Assembly: GCF_004358695.1 (NCBI RefSeq)
Contig: NZ_SNAA01000015.1
Location: 1-64,000, forward strand
Direction: 5' to 3'
DNA from: Palleronia sediminis
GTDB lineage: Bacteria; Pseudomonadota; Alphaproteobacteria; Rhodobacterales; Rhodobacteraceae
Length of the DNA: 64,000 bases
Below, one piece after another: positions 7,975 to 17,257 of this stretch. Within the stretch, counting starts at the first letter, position 1; every line of letters begins with the position of its first letter. Below the pieces are notes generated by a model. It saw nothing but the letters and a program-made list of their open reading frames with translations, was not told the origin of the DNA and made no database searches. The translations under genes were made by a program, and so were the position numbers.

Positions 7975-8537
7975 TGCTCGACGAAAGCACCTACACCCCG
8001 CGCCTCCGGCAGCTCTATCTCGACGAGATCAAGGGCAAGCTGAAGGAAGAGTTCGGTTACGCCAACGACATGATGGTGCCGCGGCTCGACAAGATCGTGC
8101 TGAACATCGGTGCCGGCTCCGAGGCCGTGCGCGACAGCAAGAAAGCCCAGACCGCGGCCAACGACCTGAGCACGATCTCGGGCCAGAAGGCCGTCGTGAC
8201 CAAGGCCAAGAAGTCGATCGCCGGCTTCCGCGTCCGCGAAGAGATGCCTCTCGGCGCCAAGGTCACGCTGCGTGCCAACCGGATGTACGAGTTCCTCGAC
8301 CGCCTCATCACGGTCGCCATGCCGCGTATCCGCGACTTCCGCGGCGTCCCCGGCAAAAGCTTCGATGGCCGCGGCAACTATGCCATGGGCATCAAGGAGC
8401 ATATCGTCTTTCCCGAGATCAATTTCGACAAGGTCGACGAGAACTGGGGCATGGACATCGTGATCTGCACCACCGCCGCCACCGACGCCGAAGCAAAAGC
8501 GCTGTTGAAGCATTTCAACATGCCCTTCAACAGCTGA
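7974..8537 (+). CDS. rplE: 50S ribosomal protein L5
   Basis: The 187-residue product has [14 protein letters not shown], the [20 protein letters not shown] segment (split for brevity) and [17 protein letters not shown], all typical of L5, which carries 5S rRNA and touches P-site tRNA. Start and rplX stop share one base. Confidence 0.98.
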   Translation: MLDESTYTPRLRQLYLDEIKGKLKEEFGYANDMMVPRLDKIVLNIGAGSEAVRDSKKAQTAANDLSTISGQKAVVTKAKKSIAGFRVREEMPLGAKVTLRANRMYEFLDRLITVAMPRIRDFRGVPGKSFDGRGNYAMGIKEHIVFPEINFDKVDENWGMDIVICTTAATDAEAKALLKHFNMPFNS

Positions 8538-8552
8538 GAGGAATCCGAACTC

Positions 8553-8858
8553 ATGGCTAAGAAAGCAATGATCGAGCGCGAGAAGAAGCGTCAGGCGCTG
8601 GTGGATCGTTTCGCCGCCAAGCGTGCCGAGCTGAAAGACATCGCGCGTGACGAAAGCCGGCCCATGGAAGAGCGGTTCAAGGCCCAGCTCAAGCTTGCCA
8701 AGCTGCCGCGCAACTCGTCGGCGACGCGGCTTCACAACCGTTGCCAGCTCACCGGGCGCCCGCACGCCTACTACCGCAAACTCAAGATGTCGCGGATCGC
8801 GCTTCGGGACCTCGGCTCGCAGGGCCAGGTTCCGGGCATGGTCAAGTCGAGCTGGTAA
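8553..8858 (+). CDS. rpsN: 30S ribosomal protein S14 (zinc-free type)
   Basis: The 101-residue product begins [12 protein letters not shown] and ends [23 protein letters not shown]. It lacks the CxxC pairs of the short zinc-binding form, so it is the longer zinc-independent S14. It is a head protein of the 30S subunit. GAGAGGA precedes the start. Confidence 0.97.
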   Translation: MAKKAMIEREKKRQALVDRFAAKRAELKDIARDESRPMEERFKAQLKLAKLPRNSSATRLHNRCQLTGRPHAYYRKLKMSRIALRDLGSQGQVPGMVKSSW

Positions 8859-8871
8859 GGGAGGAACTGCA

Positions 8872-9264
8872 ATGAACGATCCTCTCGGCGATATGCTCAC
8901 CCGGATCCGCAACGCGCAGATGCGCGGCAAGTCGACCGTCATCACCCCCGCCTCCAAGCTGCGCGCCTGGGTGCTGGATGTGCTGGCCGACGAAGGCTAC
9001 ATCCGCGGCTACGAGGCCACGAAGGACAAGCTGGGCCATCCGGCGATCGAGATCAGCCTAAAATATTACGAGGGCACCCCGGTCATCAAGGAAATCCAGC
9101 GCGTCTCCAAGCCGGGCCGCCGCGTCTATATGGGCGTTCGCGACATCCCCTCGGTCCGTCAGGGCCTCGGCGTGTCCATCGTCTCCACCCCGCAGGGCGT
9201 CATGTCCGACCAGGCCGCGCGTTCGGCCAATGTCGGTGGTGAAGTCCTCTGCACCGTCTTCTGA
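8872..9264 (+). CDS. rpsH: 30S ribosomal protein S8
   Basis: The 130-residue product starts [20 protein letters not shown] and ends GGEVLCTVF, the S8 signature ends. S8 binds the 16S central domain and in E. coli represses the spc operon. The open frame extends further upstream, but GGGAGGA seven bases before the ATG at 8872 and the family N-terminus decide the start. Confidence 0.97.
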   Translation: MNDPLGDMLTRIRNAQMRGKSTVITPASKLRAWVLDVLADEGYIRGYEATKDKLGHPAIEISLKYYEGTPVIKEIQRVSKPGRRVYMGVRDIPSVRQGLGVSIVSTPQGVMSDQAARSANVGGEVLCTVF

Positions 9265-9274
9265 GGAGGGAACC

Positions 9275-9808
9275 ATGTCTCGAATCGGAAAACGCCCCGT
9301 AGCGCTTCCCTCGGGGGTCGAAGCCAACATCTCCGGCCAGACCATCGAGGTGAAGGGCCCCAAGGGCGCCCGCCGCTTTACCGCGACCGACGACGTCACG
9401 CTGACCGTCGACGACGGCACCGTGTCGGTCACGCCGCGTGGCAAGTCCAAGCGCGCGCGCCAGCAATGGGGCATGTCGCGGACCATGATCCAGAACCTCG
9501 TGACCGGGGTCAGCGACGGCTTCAGGAAAGAGCTCGAGATCCAGGGCGTCGGCTACCGCGCCCAGATGCAGGGCAACGTCCTCAAGCTGAACCTCGGCCT
9601 CAGCCATGATGTCGATTTCGAGGTGCCCGACGGCGTCACCGTGACCACGCCGAAACAGACCTCGATCCTCGTCGAGGGGATCGACGACCAGCAGGTCGGC
9701 CAGGTCGCCGCGAACATTCGCGACTGGCGGCGTCCCGAACCCTACAAGGGCAAGGGCATCCGCTATAAGGGCGAGTTCATCTTCCGCAAGGAAGGCAAGA
9801 AGAAGTAA
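9275..9808 (+). CDS. rplF: 50S ribosomal protein L6
   Basis: The 177-residue product starts [16 protein letters not shown] and ends with [17 protein letters not shown] plus a Lys-rich tail, as in L6. L6 lies near the sarcin-ricin loop. The start is at 9275 behind GAGGAGGG; a longer in-frame start inside rpsH is not supported by the family. Confidence 0.97.
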   Translation: MSRIGKRPVALPSGVEANISGQTIEVKGPKGARRFTATDDVTLTVDDGTVSVTPRGKSKRARQQWGMSRTMIQNLVTGVSDGFRKELEIQGVGYRAQMQGNVLKLNLGLSHDVDFEVPDGVTVTTPKQTSILVEGIDDQQVGQVAANIRDWRRPEPYKGKGIRYKGEFIFRKEGKKK

Positions 9809-9819
9809 GGACCGGACAG

Positions 9820-10179
9820 ATGGCAAACAGCAAACGGGATCTGTTCCTCAAGCGCCGCCTGCGCGTTCGGAACAAGCTTCGCGCGGTAAACTCGGGCAAA
9901 CTCCGCCTGAGCGTTCACCGCTCGAACAAGAATATCAGCGTCCAGCTCATCGACGATGTCCAGGGCGTCACGCTCGCCTCGGCCTCGTCGCTCGAGAAGG
10001 ACCTCGGCGTCGTCGGCAAGAACAACGTCGAGGCCGCGGCCAAGATCGGTTCGGCGATTGCCGAACGGGCCAAGGCCAAGGGCGTCGAAGAGGCCTATTT
10101 CGACCGTGGGGGGTTCCTCTTCCACGGCCGCATCAAGGCGCTCGCCGATGCCGCCCGCGAGGGTGGGCTGAAGATCTGA
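9820..10179 (+). CDS. rplR: 50S ribosomal protein L18
   Basis: The 119-residue product contains [12 protein letters not shown]-type N-terminal basic residues, [17 protein letters not shown] and the closing [25 protein letters not shown], split for brevity. L18 binds 5S rRNA with L5. It is 11 bases after rplF. Confidence 0.97.
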   Translation: MANSKRDLFLKRRLRVRNKLRAVNSGKLRLSVHRSNKNISVQLIDDVQGVTLASASSLEKDLGVVGKNNVEAAAKIGSAIAERAKAKGVEEAYFDRGGFLFHGRIKALADAAREGGLKI

Positions 10180-10185
10180 AGGTGC

Positions 10186-10211
10186 AGACGCCCCGGTTCG
10201 CCGGGGCGTCT
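10186..10211 (+). other. Stable 11-bp stem with TTCG loop between rplR and rpsE
   Basis: AGACGCCCCGG (10186-10196) pairs perfectly with 10201-10211 around a TTCG loop, directly after the rplR stop. There is no T-run. It divides the spc genes at a 113-bp gap and could pause polymerase or protect the upstream mRNA end. Confidence 0.55.
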
Positions 10212-10292
10212 CGATGATCCGGGCCGCGGTCTTGCCGCGCGCACCGGGATCGGAACGAACCGGGGCCTGACCCCCGAAAAACAGGAGGCCGC

Positions 10293-10874
10293 ATGGCCAG
10301 AGATGACAACCGCAGGGGCGGAAACCGTCGCGACCGCGACGAGACCCCCGAATTCGCCGATCGCCTCGTCGCGATCAACCGCGTCTCGAAAACCGTCAAG
10401 GGCGGCAAGCGCTTCGGTTTCGCGGCGCTCGTCGTCGTCGGCGACCAGCGCGGCCGTGTGGGCTTCGGCAAGGGCAAGGCGAAAGAGGTCCCCGAGGCGA
10501 TCCGCAAGGCCACCGAGGCCGCCAAGCGCAACATCATCCGCGTGCCGCTGCGCGATGGCCGCACGCTGCATCACGACGTCTATGGTCGTCATGGCGCCGG
10601 CAAGGTGATCATGCGCACCGCTCCGCAGGGTACCGGGATCATCGCCGGCGGCCCGATGCGTGCCGTGTTCGAGATGCTCGGCGTGCAGGACGTGGTCGCC
10701 AAGTCGCTCGGTTCGCAGAACCCCTACAACATGATTCGCGCAACGCTCGACGGGCTGGTGAACGAGGCGTCGCCGCGTTCGGTCGCGCAGCGTCGCGGCA
10801 AGAAGGTCGCCGATATCCTCCCGCGCCGGGACGATCAGCCGGATGCCTCAACCCAAGTCGCCGAGGAGGCCTGA
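10293..10874 (+). CDS. rpsE: 30S ribosomal protein S5
   Basis: The 193-residue product has the dsRBD-like N-domain ([19 protein letters not shown]) and the conserved LLRPAPQGTGI-like segment seen here as [22 protein letters not shown]5 affects accuracy at the decoding site. CAGGAGG lies about seven bases before the ATG. Confidence 0.97.
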   Translation: MARDDNRRGGNRRDRDETPEFADRLVAINRVSKTVKGGKRFGFAALVVVGDQRGRVGFGKGKAKEVPEAIRKATEAAKRNIIRVPLRDGRTLHHDVYGRHGAGKVIMRTAPQGTGIIAGGPMRAVFEMLGVQDVVAKSLGSQNPYNMIRATLDGLVNEASPRSVAQRRGKKVADILPRRDDQPDASTQVAEEA

Positions 10875-10877
10875 TCC

Positions 10878-11066
10878 ATGGCCAAGACCATCGTCGTCAA
10901 GCAGATCGGCTCTCCGATCCGCCGCCCCGCCATCCAGCGCGCGACGCTGAAGGGCCTGGGGCTCAACAAGATGCACCGCACCCGCGAGCTCGAGGATACG
11001 CCCTCGGTGCGCGGCATGGTGAACTCGATCCCGCATCTCGTCCAGATCGTCGAGGAGCGCGGCTGA
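10878..11066 (+). CDS. rpmD: 50S ribosomal protein L30
   Basis: The 62-residue product ([20 protein letters not shown], then [14 protein letters not shown]) has family length and fold pattern. It follows rpsE by three bases. L30 is a small globular protein of the large subunit found in most but not all bacteria. Confidence 0.96.
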   Translation: MAKTIVVKQIGSPIRRPAIQRATLKGLGLNKMHRTRELEDTPSVRGMVNSIPHLVQIVEERG

Positions 11067-11086
11067 GGCCGTAGCGCGACACGCGC

Positions 11087-11117
11087 GCGCGCGCCCCGTG
11101 CGATGCGGGGCGCGCGC
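11087..11117 (+). other. 12-bp GC hairpin between rpmD and rplO
   Basis: GCGCGCGCCCCG (11087-11098) pairs perfectly with 11106-11117 around a seven-base loop. No T-run follows. It occupies the 147-bp gap before rplO, where no convincing promoter was found. Confidence 0.5.
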
Positions 11118-11213
11118 CAGACCAAGCCGACCCAACCGGCCATTACGCAATGATCGCCGTGTCCCCCTCATCCGCTTCCCGGAGGGGTCGTCCGGCAAGA
11201 CAGGAGAAGCATG

Positions 11214-11690
11214 ATGAAACTCAACGAACTTCGTGACAATGACGGCGCCGCCAAGCGCGCCAAGCGCGTCGGCCGCGGCCCCGGTTCGGGCAAGGGTAAG
11301 ACCGCCGGTCGTGGCATCAAGGGTCAGAAATCCCGGTCCGGCGTGGCCATCAACGGCTACGAAGGCGGGCAAATGCCGCTTTATCAACGCCTGCCCAAGC
11401 GCGGATTCAACAACATCAACCGCAAGGATTACGCGGTGGTGAACCTGAACCTGATCCAGAAATTCATCGACGCGGGCAAGCTCGGCGCCGAGATCACCGA
11501 GACCGAGCTGGTCGATTCGGGCCTCGTGCGGCGCAAGCGCGACGGGATCCGTCTGCTGGCCAAGGGCGAGATCACCCAGGCCATCAAGATCACCGTCACC
11601 GGCGCGTCCAAGGGCGCCGTCGAAGCCGTCGAAAAGGCGGGCGGAACGGTCACGGTCACGGGCGGCGCGTCGGATAGCGACGCCGCGTGA
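11214..11690 (+). CDS. rplO: 50S ribosomal protein L15
   Basis: The 158-residue product starts [20 protein letters not shown] and has the Gly-rich [20 protein letters not shown] region that threads into 23S rRNA. Two adjacent ATGs exist (11211 and 11214). The second gives the family N-terminus and a seven-base spacing from AGGAG, so it is preferred. Confidence 0.95.
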   Translation: MKLNELRDNDGAAKRAKRVGRGPGSGKGKTAGRGIKGQKSRSGVAINGYEGGQMPLYQRLPKRGFNNINRKDYAVVNLNLIQKFIDAGKLGAEITETELVDSGLVRRKRDGIRLLAKGEITQAIKITVTGASKGAVEAVEKAGGTVTVTGGASDSDAA

Positions 11691-11750
11691 GACGGTCGCG
11701 GGTTGTGGCGGGCCGCGCCCGCCTTTACATGATCTCGTAGGTTTTCATCA

Positions 11751-11788
11751 CGCCGCGCGGACCGCGAAAACCGGTTCGCGCGGCGTTT
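11751..11788 (+). other. Terminator-like hairpin upstream of secY
   Basis: CGCCGCGCG (11751-11759) pairs with CGCGCGGCG (11777-11785), with a small inner AACCGGTT palindrome, followed by TTT. It lies between rplO and secY and may be a weak terminator or attenuator lowering secY expression relative to ribosomal proteins. Confidence 0.45.
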
Positions 11789-11808
11789 CCGATTGAGACG
11801 GGGCCCCA

Positions 11809-13185
11809 ATGGCATCAGCAGCCGAACAGATGGCCGCCAACATGAGCTGGTCCGCCTTCGGCAAGGCGACCGAGCTACGCGCGCGCATCCTCTTCACGCT
11901 TGGACTTCTCTGCGTCTACCGGCTGGGGACCTATATCCCCGTGCCCGGCATCGACGGCGGGGCGCTTCGCGATTTCATCGACCAGGCTTCGGCCGGGCTC
12001 GGCGGGATCCTCAACATGTTCACCGGCGGCGCGATCGGCCGCATGGGGATCTTTGCGCTGGGGATCATGCCCTATATCTCGGCGTCGATCATCGTGCAGT
12101 TGATGACGGCCATGGTGCCCAAGCTCGAGCAGCTCAAGAAAGAGGGCGAGCAGGGGCGCAAGAAGATCAACCAATACACCCGCTATGGCACGGTGTTCCT
12201 GGCGACCTTCCAGGCCTACGGGCTTGCCGTCAGCCTCGAGGCGGGGGGGCTCGTCACCGATCCGGGCTGGTTCTTCCGCGTGGCCTGCGTCATCACGCTG
12301 GTCGGCGGCACGATGTTCCTGATGTGGCTGGGCGAGCAGATCACCCAGCGCGGCATCGGCAACGGCATCTCGCTCATCATCTTCGTCGGCATCATCGCCG
12401 AGGTTCCCGCCGCACTGGCGCAGTTCTTTGCCTCGGGGCGGTCGGGCGCGATCAGCCCCGCGGTCATCATCGGGATCATCCTCATGGTGATCGCGGTGAT
12501 CGCCTTCGTCGTCTTCATGGAGCGCAGCCTGCGCAAGCTGCATATCCAGTACCCGCGCCGCCAGGTCGGGATGAAGGTCTATGACGGCGGCTCGTCCCAC
12601 CTGCCGATCAAGGTGAACCCGGCGGGCGTGATCCCGGCGATCTTCGCCTCGTCGCTGTTGCTTCTGCCGACGACGCTCGCGACCTTCTCGGGCAACCAGA
12701 CGGGCCCGGTCCTGTCGACGATCCTCGCCTATTTCGGTCCGGGGCAGCCGCTTTACCTGCTGTTCTTCGGCGGCATGATCGTCTTCTTCACGTATTTCTA
12801 CACCGCCAACGTGTCCTTCAAATCCGAGGACGTGGCCGAGAACCTCAAGAACCAGAACGGGTTCATTCCCGGCATCCGCCCCGGCAAGCGGACCGAGGAA
12901 TATCTCGACTACGTCGTGGCGCGGATCCTCGTACTCGGCTCGGCCTACCTGACGGCGGTTTGCCTTTTGCCCGAGATCGTGCGCGCCCAGTTCGCGATCC
13001 CGTTCTATTTCGGCGGGACCTCGGTGCTGATCGTCGTGTCGGTCACGATGGACACGATCCAGCAGGTGCAAAGCCACATGCTTGCCCATCAATACGAGGG
13101 GCTTATTGAAAAATCCCAGCTTCGCGGCAAGAAACGGGGTCGCAAGACCACGACCGCAAAAGCCAGGGGGAGCTCGCGTCGATGA
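11809..13185 (+). CDS. secY: Protein translocase subunit SecY
   Basis: The 458-residue product has ten predicted membrane helices and SecY landmarks: [12 protein letters not shown] in the first segment, [28 protein letters not shown]-like [18 protein letters not shown], and [15 protein letters not shown]. It forms the membrane channel for secreted and membrane proteins with SecE and SecG. The stop overlaps the adk start by four bases, the classical spc ending in alphaproteobacteria. Confidence 0.98.
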   Translation: MASAAEQMAANMSWSAFGKATELRARILFTLGLLCVYRLGTYIPVPGIDGGALRDFIDQASAGLGGILNMFTGGAIGRMGIFALGIMPYISASIIVQLMTAMVPKLEQLKKEGEQGRKKINQYTRYGTVFLATFQAYGLAVSLEAGGLVTDPGWFFRVACVITLVGGTMFLMWLGEQITQRGIGNGISLIIFVGIIAEVPAALAQFFASGRSGAISPAVIIGIILMVIAVIAFVVFMERSLRKLHIQYPRRQVGMKVYDGGSSHLPIKVNPAGVIPAIFASSLLLLPTTLATFSGNQTGPVLSTILAYFGPGQPLYLLFFGGMIVFFTYFYTANVSFKSEDVAENLKNQNGFIPGIRPGKRTEEYLDYVVARILVLGSAYLTAVCLLPEIVRAQFAIPFYFGGTSVLIVVSVTMDTIQQVQSHMLAHQYEGLIEKSQLRGKKRGRKTTTAKARGSSRR

Positions 13186-13856
13186 ACATAATACTTCTCG
13201 GACCGCCGGGCGCGGGCAAGGGAACCCAGGCCCGGCGTCTCGTCGAGGAGCGTGGGATGACCCAGTTGTCGACCGGCGACATGCTGCGTGAGTCGCGCGG
13301 ATCGGGCACCGACATGGGCAAGCGGGTGGCCGAGGTCATGGACCGGGGCGAACTCGTCACCGACGAGATCGTGATCGGGCTGATCGAGGAAAAGCTGGCG
13401 GCGAGGACCGGCGGCGGCTTTATCTTCGACGGGTTCCCGCGGACGCTGGCGCAAGCCGATGCGCTGAACGACCTGCTCGACCGGTACGGCCAGAAACTCG
13501 ACGCCGTGATCGAGATGCAGGTCGACGACGCCGCGTTGGTGCAGCGGATCACGGCGCGGTCCACCTGCGCCACCTGCGGCGAGGTCTATAACGACATCAC
13601 CAAGCCTATTCCCGATGACGGGAAATGCCGCGTCTGCGGCGGGACCGAGTTCACGCGTCGCGCCGACGACAACGAGGCGAGCCTGCGCCAGCGGCTGATG
13701 GAATACTACAAGAAGACCTCGCCGCTTTTGGGTTATTACTATGCGCGGGGCCAACGCCGCGTGGTCGACGGCCTGTCCGAGATCGACACGGTCGCGGCCC
13801 AGATCGCCAAGGTACTCGACGAGGCCGAAGCCGGTTCGGAACGCGCCACGGCTTGA
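13182..13856 (+). CDS. adk: Adenylate kinase with zinc-binding lid
   Basis: The enzyme makes 2 ADP from ATP and AMP. Walker [10 protein letters not shown] is at residues 7-15, STGDMLRE and DGFPRT motifs follow, and the LID holds CATC...CRVC, a four-cysteine zinc site more usual in Gram-positives but common in alphaproteobacteria. The length is 224 residues. Its four-base overlap with secY implies coupled translation. Confidence 0.97.
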   Translation: MNIILLGPPGAGKGTQARRLVEERGMTQLSTGDMLRESRGSGTDMGKRVAEVMDRGELVTDEIVIGLIEEKLAARTGGGFIFDGFPRTLAQADALNDLLDRYGQKLDAVIEMQVDDAALVQRITARSTCATCGEVYNDITKPIPDDGKCRVCGGTEFTRRADDNEASLRQRLMEYYKKTSPLLGYYYARGQRRVVDGLSEIDTVAAQIAKVLDEAEAGSERATA

Positions 13857-13881
13857 CGCGGGCGCGAATCCCCACTAAGGG
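13853..13881 (+). promoter_or_regulatory. Probable promoter for rpsM-rpsK-rpoA-rplQ
   Basis: TTGACG (13853-13858, overlapping the adk stop), a 17-bp spacer and TAAGGG (13876-13881). It begins the 174-bp gap before rpsM and would allow the alpha-operon genes to be transcribed separately from secY-adk. Confidence 0.5.
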
Positions 13882-14030
13882 GCGACCTCGCATCATCGAC
13901 GGTTCGGCAGGCGCTCTGCCGTGCCCGACCTGTCGCATCACCTCAACCGCAGCCCGTGGTCTCGGCCATGGGCTTCCGTTGTGAAAAAAGGGCCTGGAAC
14001 GACGGGCTCGCAACGAAAGGACAATACGAC

Positions 14031-14399
14031 TTGGCACGTATCGCCGGGGTCAACATCCCCACCGCCAAACGGGTGCCCATCGCGCTCACCTATGTGACCG
14101 GTATCGGCCGCTCTGCCGCCCAAGCCATCTGCGACGCCGTAGGAATCGACAGCTCGCGCCGCGTGAACGAGCTTTCGGATGCCGAAGTGCTGAAGATCCG
14201 CGAGCATATCGACGAGAACTACACCGTCGAGGGCGATCTGCGGCGCGACACCCAGATGAACATCAAGCGCCTGATGGATCTCGGCTGCTACCGCGGTCTG
14301 CGCCATCGTCGCAACCTCCCGGTGCGCGGTCAGCGGACCCACACCAACGCCCGCACCCGCAAAGGCCCCGCAAAGGCCATTGCCGGCAAGAAGAAGTAA
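14031..14399 (+). CDS. rpsM: 30S ribosomal protein S13 (TTG start)
   Basis: The 122-residue product reads (M)[20 protein letters not shown] and ends with the basic [21 protein letters not shown] tail split for brevity. The family N-terminus begins at a TTG at 14031 with AAAGGA nine bases upstream. An earlier in-frame ATG at 13956 would add 25 non-family residues. S13 bridges the 30S head to the 50S subunit. Confidence 0.93.
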   Translation: MARIAGVNIPTAKRVPIALTYVTGIGRSAAQAICDAVGIDSSRRVNELSDAEVLKIREHIDENYTVEGDLRRDTQMNIKRLMDLGCYRGLRHRRNLPVRGQRTHTNARTRKGPAKAIAGKKK

Positions 14400-14414
14400 G
14401 GGAGGTCTCGACAG

Positions 14415-14807
14415 ATGGCACGCGATCGTCGCGCTACCGCGAAAAAGAAGGTCTCCAAGAACATCGCCGCCGGCGTTGCTCATGTGAATTCCTCGTTCAA
14501 CAACACCAAGATCCTGATCTCCGACGTGCAGGGCAACGCGATTGCCTGGTCGTCGGCGGGCACGATGGGCTTCAAGGGGTCGCGCAAATCGACCCCCTAT
14601 GCGGCCCAGCTCGCCGCGGAGGATGCCGGGCGCAAGGCCCAGGAACACGGCGTCCGCACGATCGAGGTCGAGGTTCAGGGTCCCGGCTCGGGCCGCGAAA
14701 GCGCGCTGCGCGCGCTGGCCGCGGTCGGCTTCAACATCACGTCGATCCGCGACGTGACCCCGATGGCTCATAACGGCTGCCGCCCGCCCAAGCGCCGCCG
14801 CGTCTGA
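14415..14807 (+). CDS. rpsK: 30S ribosomal protein S11
   Basis: The 130-residue product has [20 protein letters not shown] and ends [16 protein letters not shown], the invariant S11 end. S11 lies on the platform near the E site. GGGAGG precedes the ATG. Confidence 0.98.
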   Translation: MARDRRATAKKKVSKNIAAGVAHVNSSFNNTKILISDVQGNAIAWSSAGTMGFKGSRKSTPYAAQLAAEDAGRKAQEHGVRTIEVEVQGPGSGRESALRALAAVGFNITSIRDVTPMAHNGCRPPKRRRV

Positions 14808-14880
14808 CCGCCTTTCGGATGCCTTCGCAGGTCGCGCCTTTCGTCGTACGGCCTGCATTTCTCGTTTTCAGCCTCGGGAC

Positions 14881-14905
14881 GCCGCTGGACTGCATGGCCA
14901 GCGGC
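14881..14905 (+). other. Hairpin in the rpoA leader
   Basis: GCCGCTGG (14881-14888) pairs with CCAGCGGC (14898-14905) around a nine-base loop, ending some 20 bases before the rpoA start and just upstream of its GGGGAG ribosome site. It could modulate rpoA initiation. Confidence 0.4.
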
Positions 14906-14924
14906 TAGAATTGGGGAGATATAC

Positions 14925-15941
14925 ATGCTTACCAGGAACTGGCAGGAACTGATCCGGCCCCAACAGCTCGAGATCCGGCCCGGAAACGACCCGCAGCGCC
15001 AGGCGACCGTGGTCGCCGAACCGCTTGAGCGGGGCTTTGGCCTGACGCTCGGCAACGCGTTGCGCCGCGTGCTGATGTCGTCGCTCCAGGGGGCGGCCAT
15101 CACCAGCGTTCAGATCGACAACGTGCTGCACGAGTTCAGCTCGATCGCGGGCGTCCGCGAGGATGTCACCGATGTCGTGCTGAATCTCAAGGGCGTCGCC
15201 ATCAAGATGGAGGTCGAGGGGCCCAAGCGCATCTCGATCCAGGCCAAGGGCCCGGTCGTTGTTACGGCCGGCGATATCTCGGTCAGCCAGGGTATCGAGA
15301 TCCTGAACCGCGACCACGTCATCTGCCACCTCGACGAGGATGCCGAGCTGTTCATGGAAATGACGGTTCAACAGGGCAAGGGTTATGTCTCGGCCGACAA
15401 GAACCGCCCCGACGACGCGCCCATCGGGCTGATCCCGATCGACGCGATCTTCTCGCCGATCCGCCGTGTCAGCTATGACGTGCAGCCGACCCGCGAGGGG
15501 CAGGTGCTCGACTACGACAAGCTAACGCTCAAGATCGAGACCGACGGCTCGCTCAGCCCCGAGGATGCCGTGGCTTACGGTGCGCGCATCCTGCAGGATC
15601 AGCTTGGCATCTTCGTCAATTTCGACGAGCCGGAAAGCGCCTCGCGCCAGGACGACGACGACGGGCTCGAGTTCAACCCGCTGCTGCTGAAGAAGGTCGA
15701 CGAGCTCGAGCTTTCGGTACGTTCGGCCAACTGCCTCAAGAACGACAACATCGTCTATATCGGCGACCTCATCCAGAAGACCGAGGCCGAGATGCTGCGG
15801 ACCCCGAACTTCGGCCGCAAATCCCTCAATGAGATCAAGGAAGTGCTTTCGGGCATGGGTCTGCATCTCGGGATGGATGTCGAGGAATGGCCCCCCGAGA
15901 ACATCGAGGATCTGGCCAAGAAATTCGAAGACAACTTCTGA
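14925..15941 (+). CDS. rpoA: RNA polymerase alpha subunit
   Basis: The 338-residue product has the N-terminal dimerisation domain ([24 protein letters not shown] around residue 25-48, split for brevity) and the C-terminal DNA- and activator-binding domain ([39 protein letters not shown]). These are the expected positions. GGGGAG lies before the ATG. Confidence 0.98.
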   Translation: MLTRNWQELIRPQQLEIRPGNDPQRQATVVAEPLERGFGLTLGNALRRVLMSSLQGAAITSVQIDNVLHEFSSIAGVREDVTDVVLNLKGVAIKMEVEGPKRISIQAKGPVVVTAGDISVSQGIEILNRDHVICHLDEDAELFMEMTVQQGKGYVSADKNRPDDAPIGLIPIDAIFSPIRRVSYDVQPTREGQVLDYDKLTLKIETDGSLSPEDAVAYGARILQDQLGIFVNFDEPESASRQDDDDGLEFNPLLLKKVDELELSVRSANCLKNDNIVYIGDLIQKTEAEMLRTPNFGRKSLNEIKEVLSGMGLHLGMDVEEWPPENIEDLAKKFEDNF

Positions 15942-15947
15942 TTGGCG

Positions 15948-15969
15948 GCGGGGGCTTTCGGGCCCCCGC
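15948..15969 (+). other. 8-bp GC hairpin between rpoA and rplQ
   Basis: GCGGGGGC (15948-15955) pairs with GCCCCCGC (15962-15969) just after the rpoA stop, without a T-run. The rest of the 123-bp gap shows no clear promoter. Confidence 0.4.
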
Positions 15970-16064
15970 ACGCCCGTCGGCACGACCGGGCCACAGGCCC
16001 CAAGGAGAGCCGGTGACACGCATCGCCGGCCGGACAAAGCAAAACACGCGAAAGGAAACATCAT

Positions 16065-16481
16065 ATGCGTCACGCCCGCGGATACCGCCGCCTCAACCGG
16101 ACCCATGAACACCGCAAGGCGCTCTGGGCCAACATGGCCGGCTCGCTCATCGAACATGAGCAGATCAAGACCACGCTGCCCAAGGCCAAAGAGCTTCGCC
16201 GCATCGTCGAAAAGCTCGTCACCCTCGGCAAGCGCGGCGACCTTCACGCCCGTCGCCAGGCCGCCTCGCAACTCAAGCAGGACGCCTACGTCGCCAAGCT
16301 TTTCGACGTGCTGGGCCCCCGCTATGCCGAACGCCAGGGCGGTTACGTCCGCGTCCTGAAGGCGGGGTTCCGCTATGGCGACATGGCGCCGATGGCGATC
16401 ATCGAGTTCGTTGATCGCGACCCCGAGGCCAAGGGCGCGGGCGATCGTGCCCGCCTCGAGGCCGAAGAGGCCGAGGCCTGA
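16065..16481 (+). CDS. rplQ: 50S ribosomal protein L17
   Basis: The 138-residue product begins [20 protein letters not shown] and contains [17 protein letters not shown], as L17 does. A short acidic tail ([10 protein letters not shown]) follows the core. It is the last gene of the ribosomal cluster. AAAGGAAA lies before the ATG. Confidence 0.97.
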   Translation: MRHARGYRRLNRTHEHRKALWANMAGSLIEHEQIKTTLPKAKELRRIVEKLVTLGKRGDLHARRQAASQLKQDAYVAKLFDVLGPRYAERQGGYVRVLKAGFRYGDMAPMAIIEFVDRDPEAKGAGDRARLEAEEAEA

Positions 16482-16491
16482 TCCAGTTCCG

Positions 16492-16522
16492 GGCCGGAGC
16501 GTTGCGACGCTCCGGCCTTTTT
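16492..16522 (+). terminator. Strong intrinsic terminator closing the ribosomal cluster
   Basis: GGCCGGAGCGT (16492-16502) pairs perfectly with 16507-16517 around a four-base loop and is followed by TTTTT. It lies 10 bases after the rplQ stop. Confidence 0.9.
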
Positions 16523-16591
16523 GCCCTCCAGGTTTGACAGAAAGGTGCACCCCGCACCGCGGATCGCCAAGACATTCCGCGGGGGAACGAC

Positions 16592-17203
16592 ATGATAGAC
16601 CTGACCGATCTGGAAAATGGGCAAGGCCCCTTTGGAAGCCGCGCGGATGGCGGTTATCTGATCGCCCTGCACATCCGTTTCACCTCGCCCATCGTCTATG
16701 TCAGCACCTATCCCGACGAATGGCAGCAGCATTACACCGAACGCGGCTATGTCCTGCGCGATCCGATGACCGCCTGGGCCTTTGCCAATACCGGCTGGAC
16801 GCGCTGGTCGAACCCCGACATTCCCGACCCCTACGGCATCATGGCCGAATCCCGCGCCTTCGGGCTGCGGTTCGGCGCGACCATCTCGCATGGCGAGGTG
16901 CGGTCGCGCAGCATCGTCGGCGCCGCCCGGCGCGACCGCGAACTGACCGATGCCGAGATCGGCGCCATGGCGTCCGAGCTCAAGCGGCTCCATGACCTCA
17001 CCAACCCCGAGAAACAGCTTACCGCGGCGCAAACCCAGGCGCTGTCCTTCGTGGCCAGCGGGATGCGATATGCCGAGGCCGCCGGGCGGCTGGGGATCTC
17101 GGAATCGGCGCTCAAGCTGCGCCTCGCCGGCGCGCGCAAGCGGCTTCTGGCGCGCACGACCGCCGAGGCGATCCAGCGGGCCAAGGATTACCGCCTGATC
17201 TGA
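16592..17203 (+). CDS. LuxR-family regulator with autoinducer-binding domain (solo)
   Basis: The 203-residue protein has an N-terminal autoinducer-binding domain (about 20-130) in which Trp44, Tyr48, Asp57, Pro58 and Trp72 fit the ligand-contact residues of TraR/LuxR (W57, Y61, D70, P71, W85). A LuxR HTH follows (about 143-200), with Gln instead of the usual Glu in its first helix. No luxI-like synthase is in the window, so it may be a solo receptor. It stands alone between two clusters. TTGACA at 16534 has no matching -10, suggesting activator dependence or another start site. Confidence 0.82.
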   Translation: MIDLTDLENGQGPFGSRADGGYLIALHIRFTSPIVYVSTYPDEWQQHYTERGYVLRDPMTAWAFANTGWTRWSNPDIPDPYGIMAESRAFGLRFGATISHGEVRSRSIVGAARRDRELTDAEIGAMASELKRLHDLTNPEKQLTAAQTQALSFVASGMRYAEAAGRLGISESALKLRLAGARKRLLARTTAEAIQRAKDYRLI

Positions 17204-17257
17204 GCGGCCGGCCGTCGGGGTCTGGCCTCGGGGCGCGCGCCTGCCTAGATGGACGGC

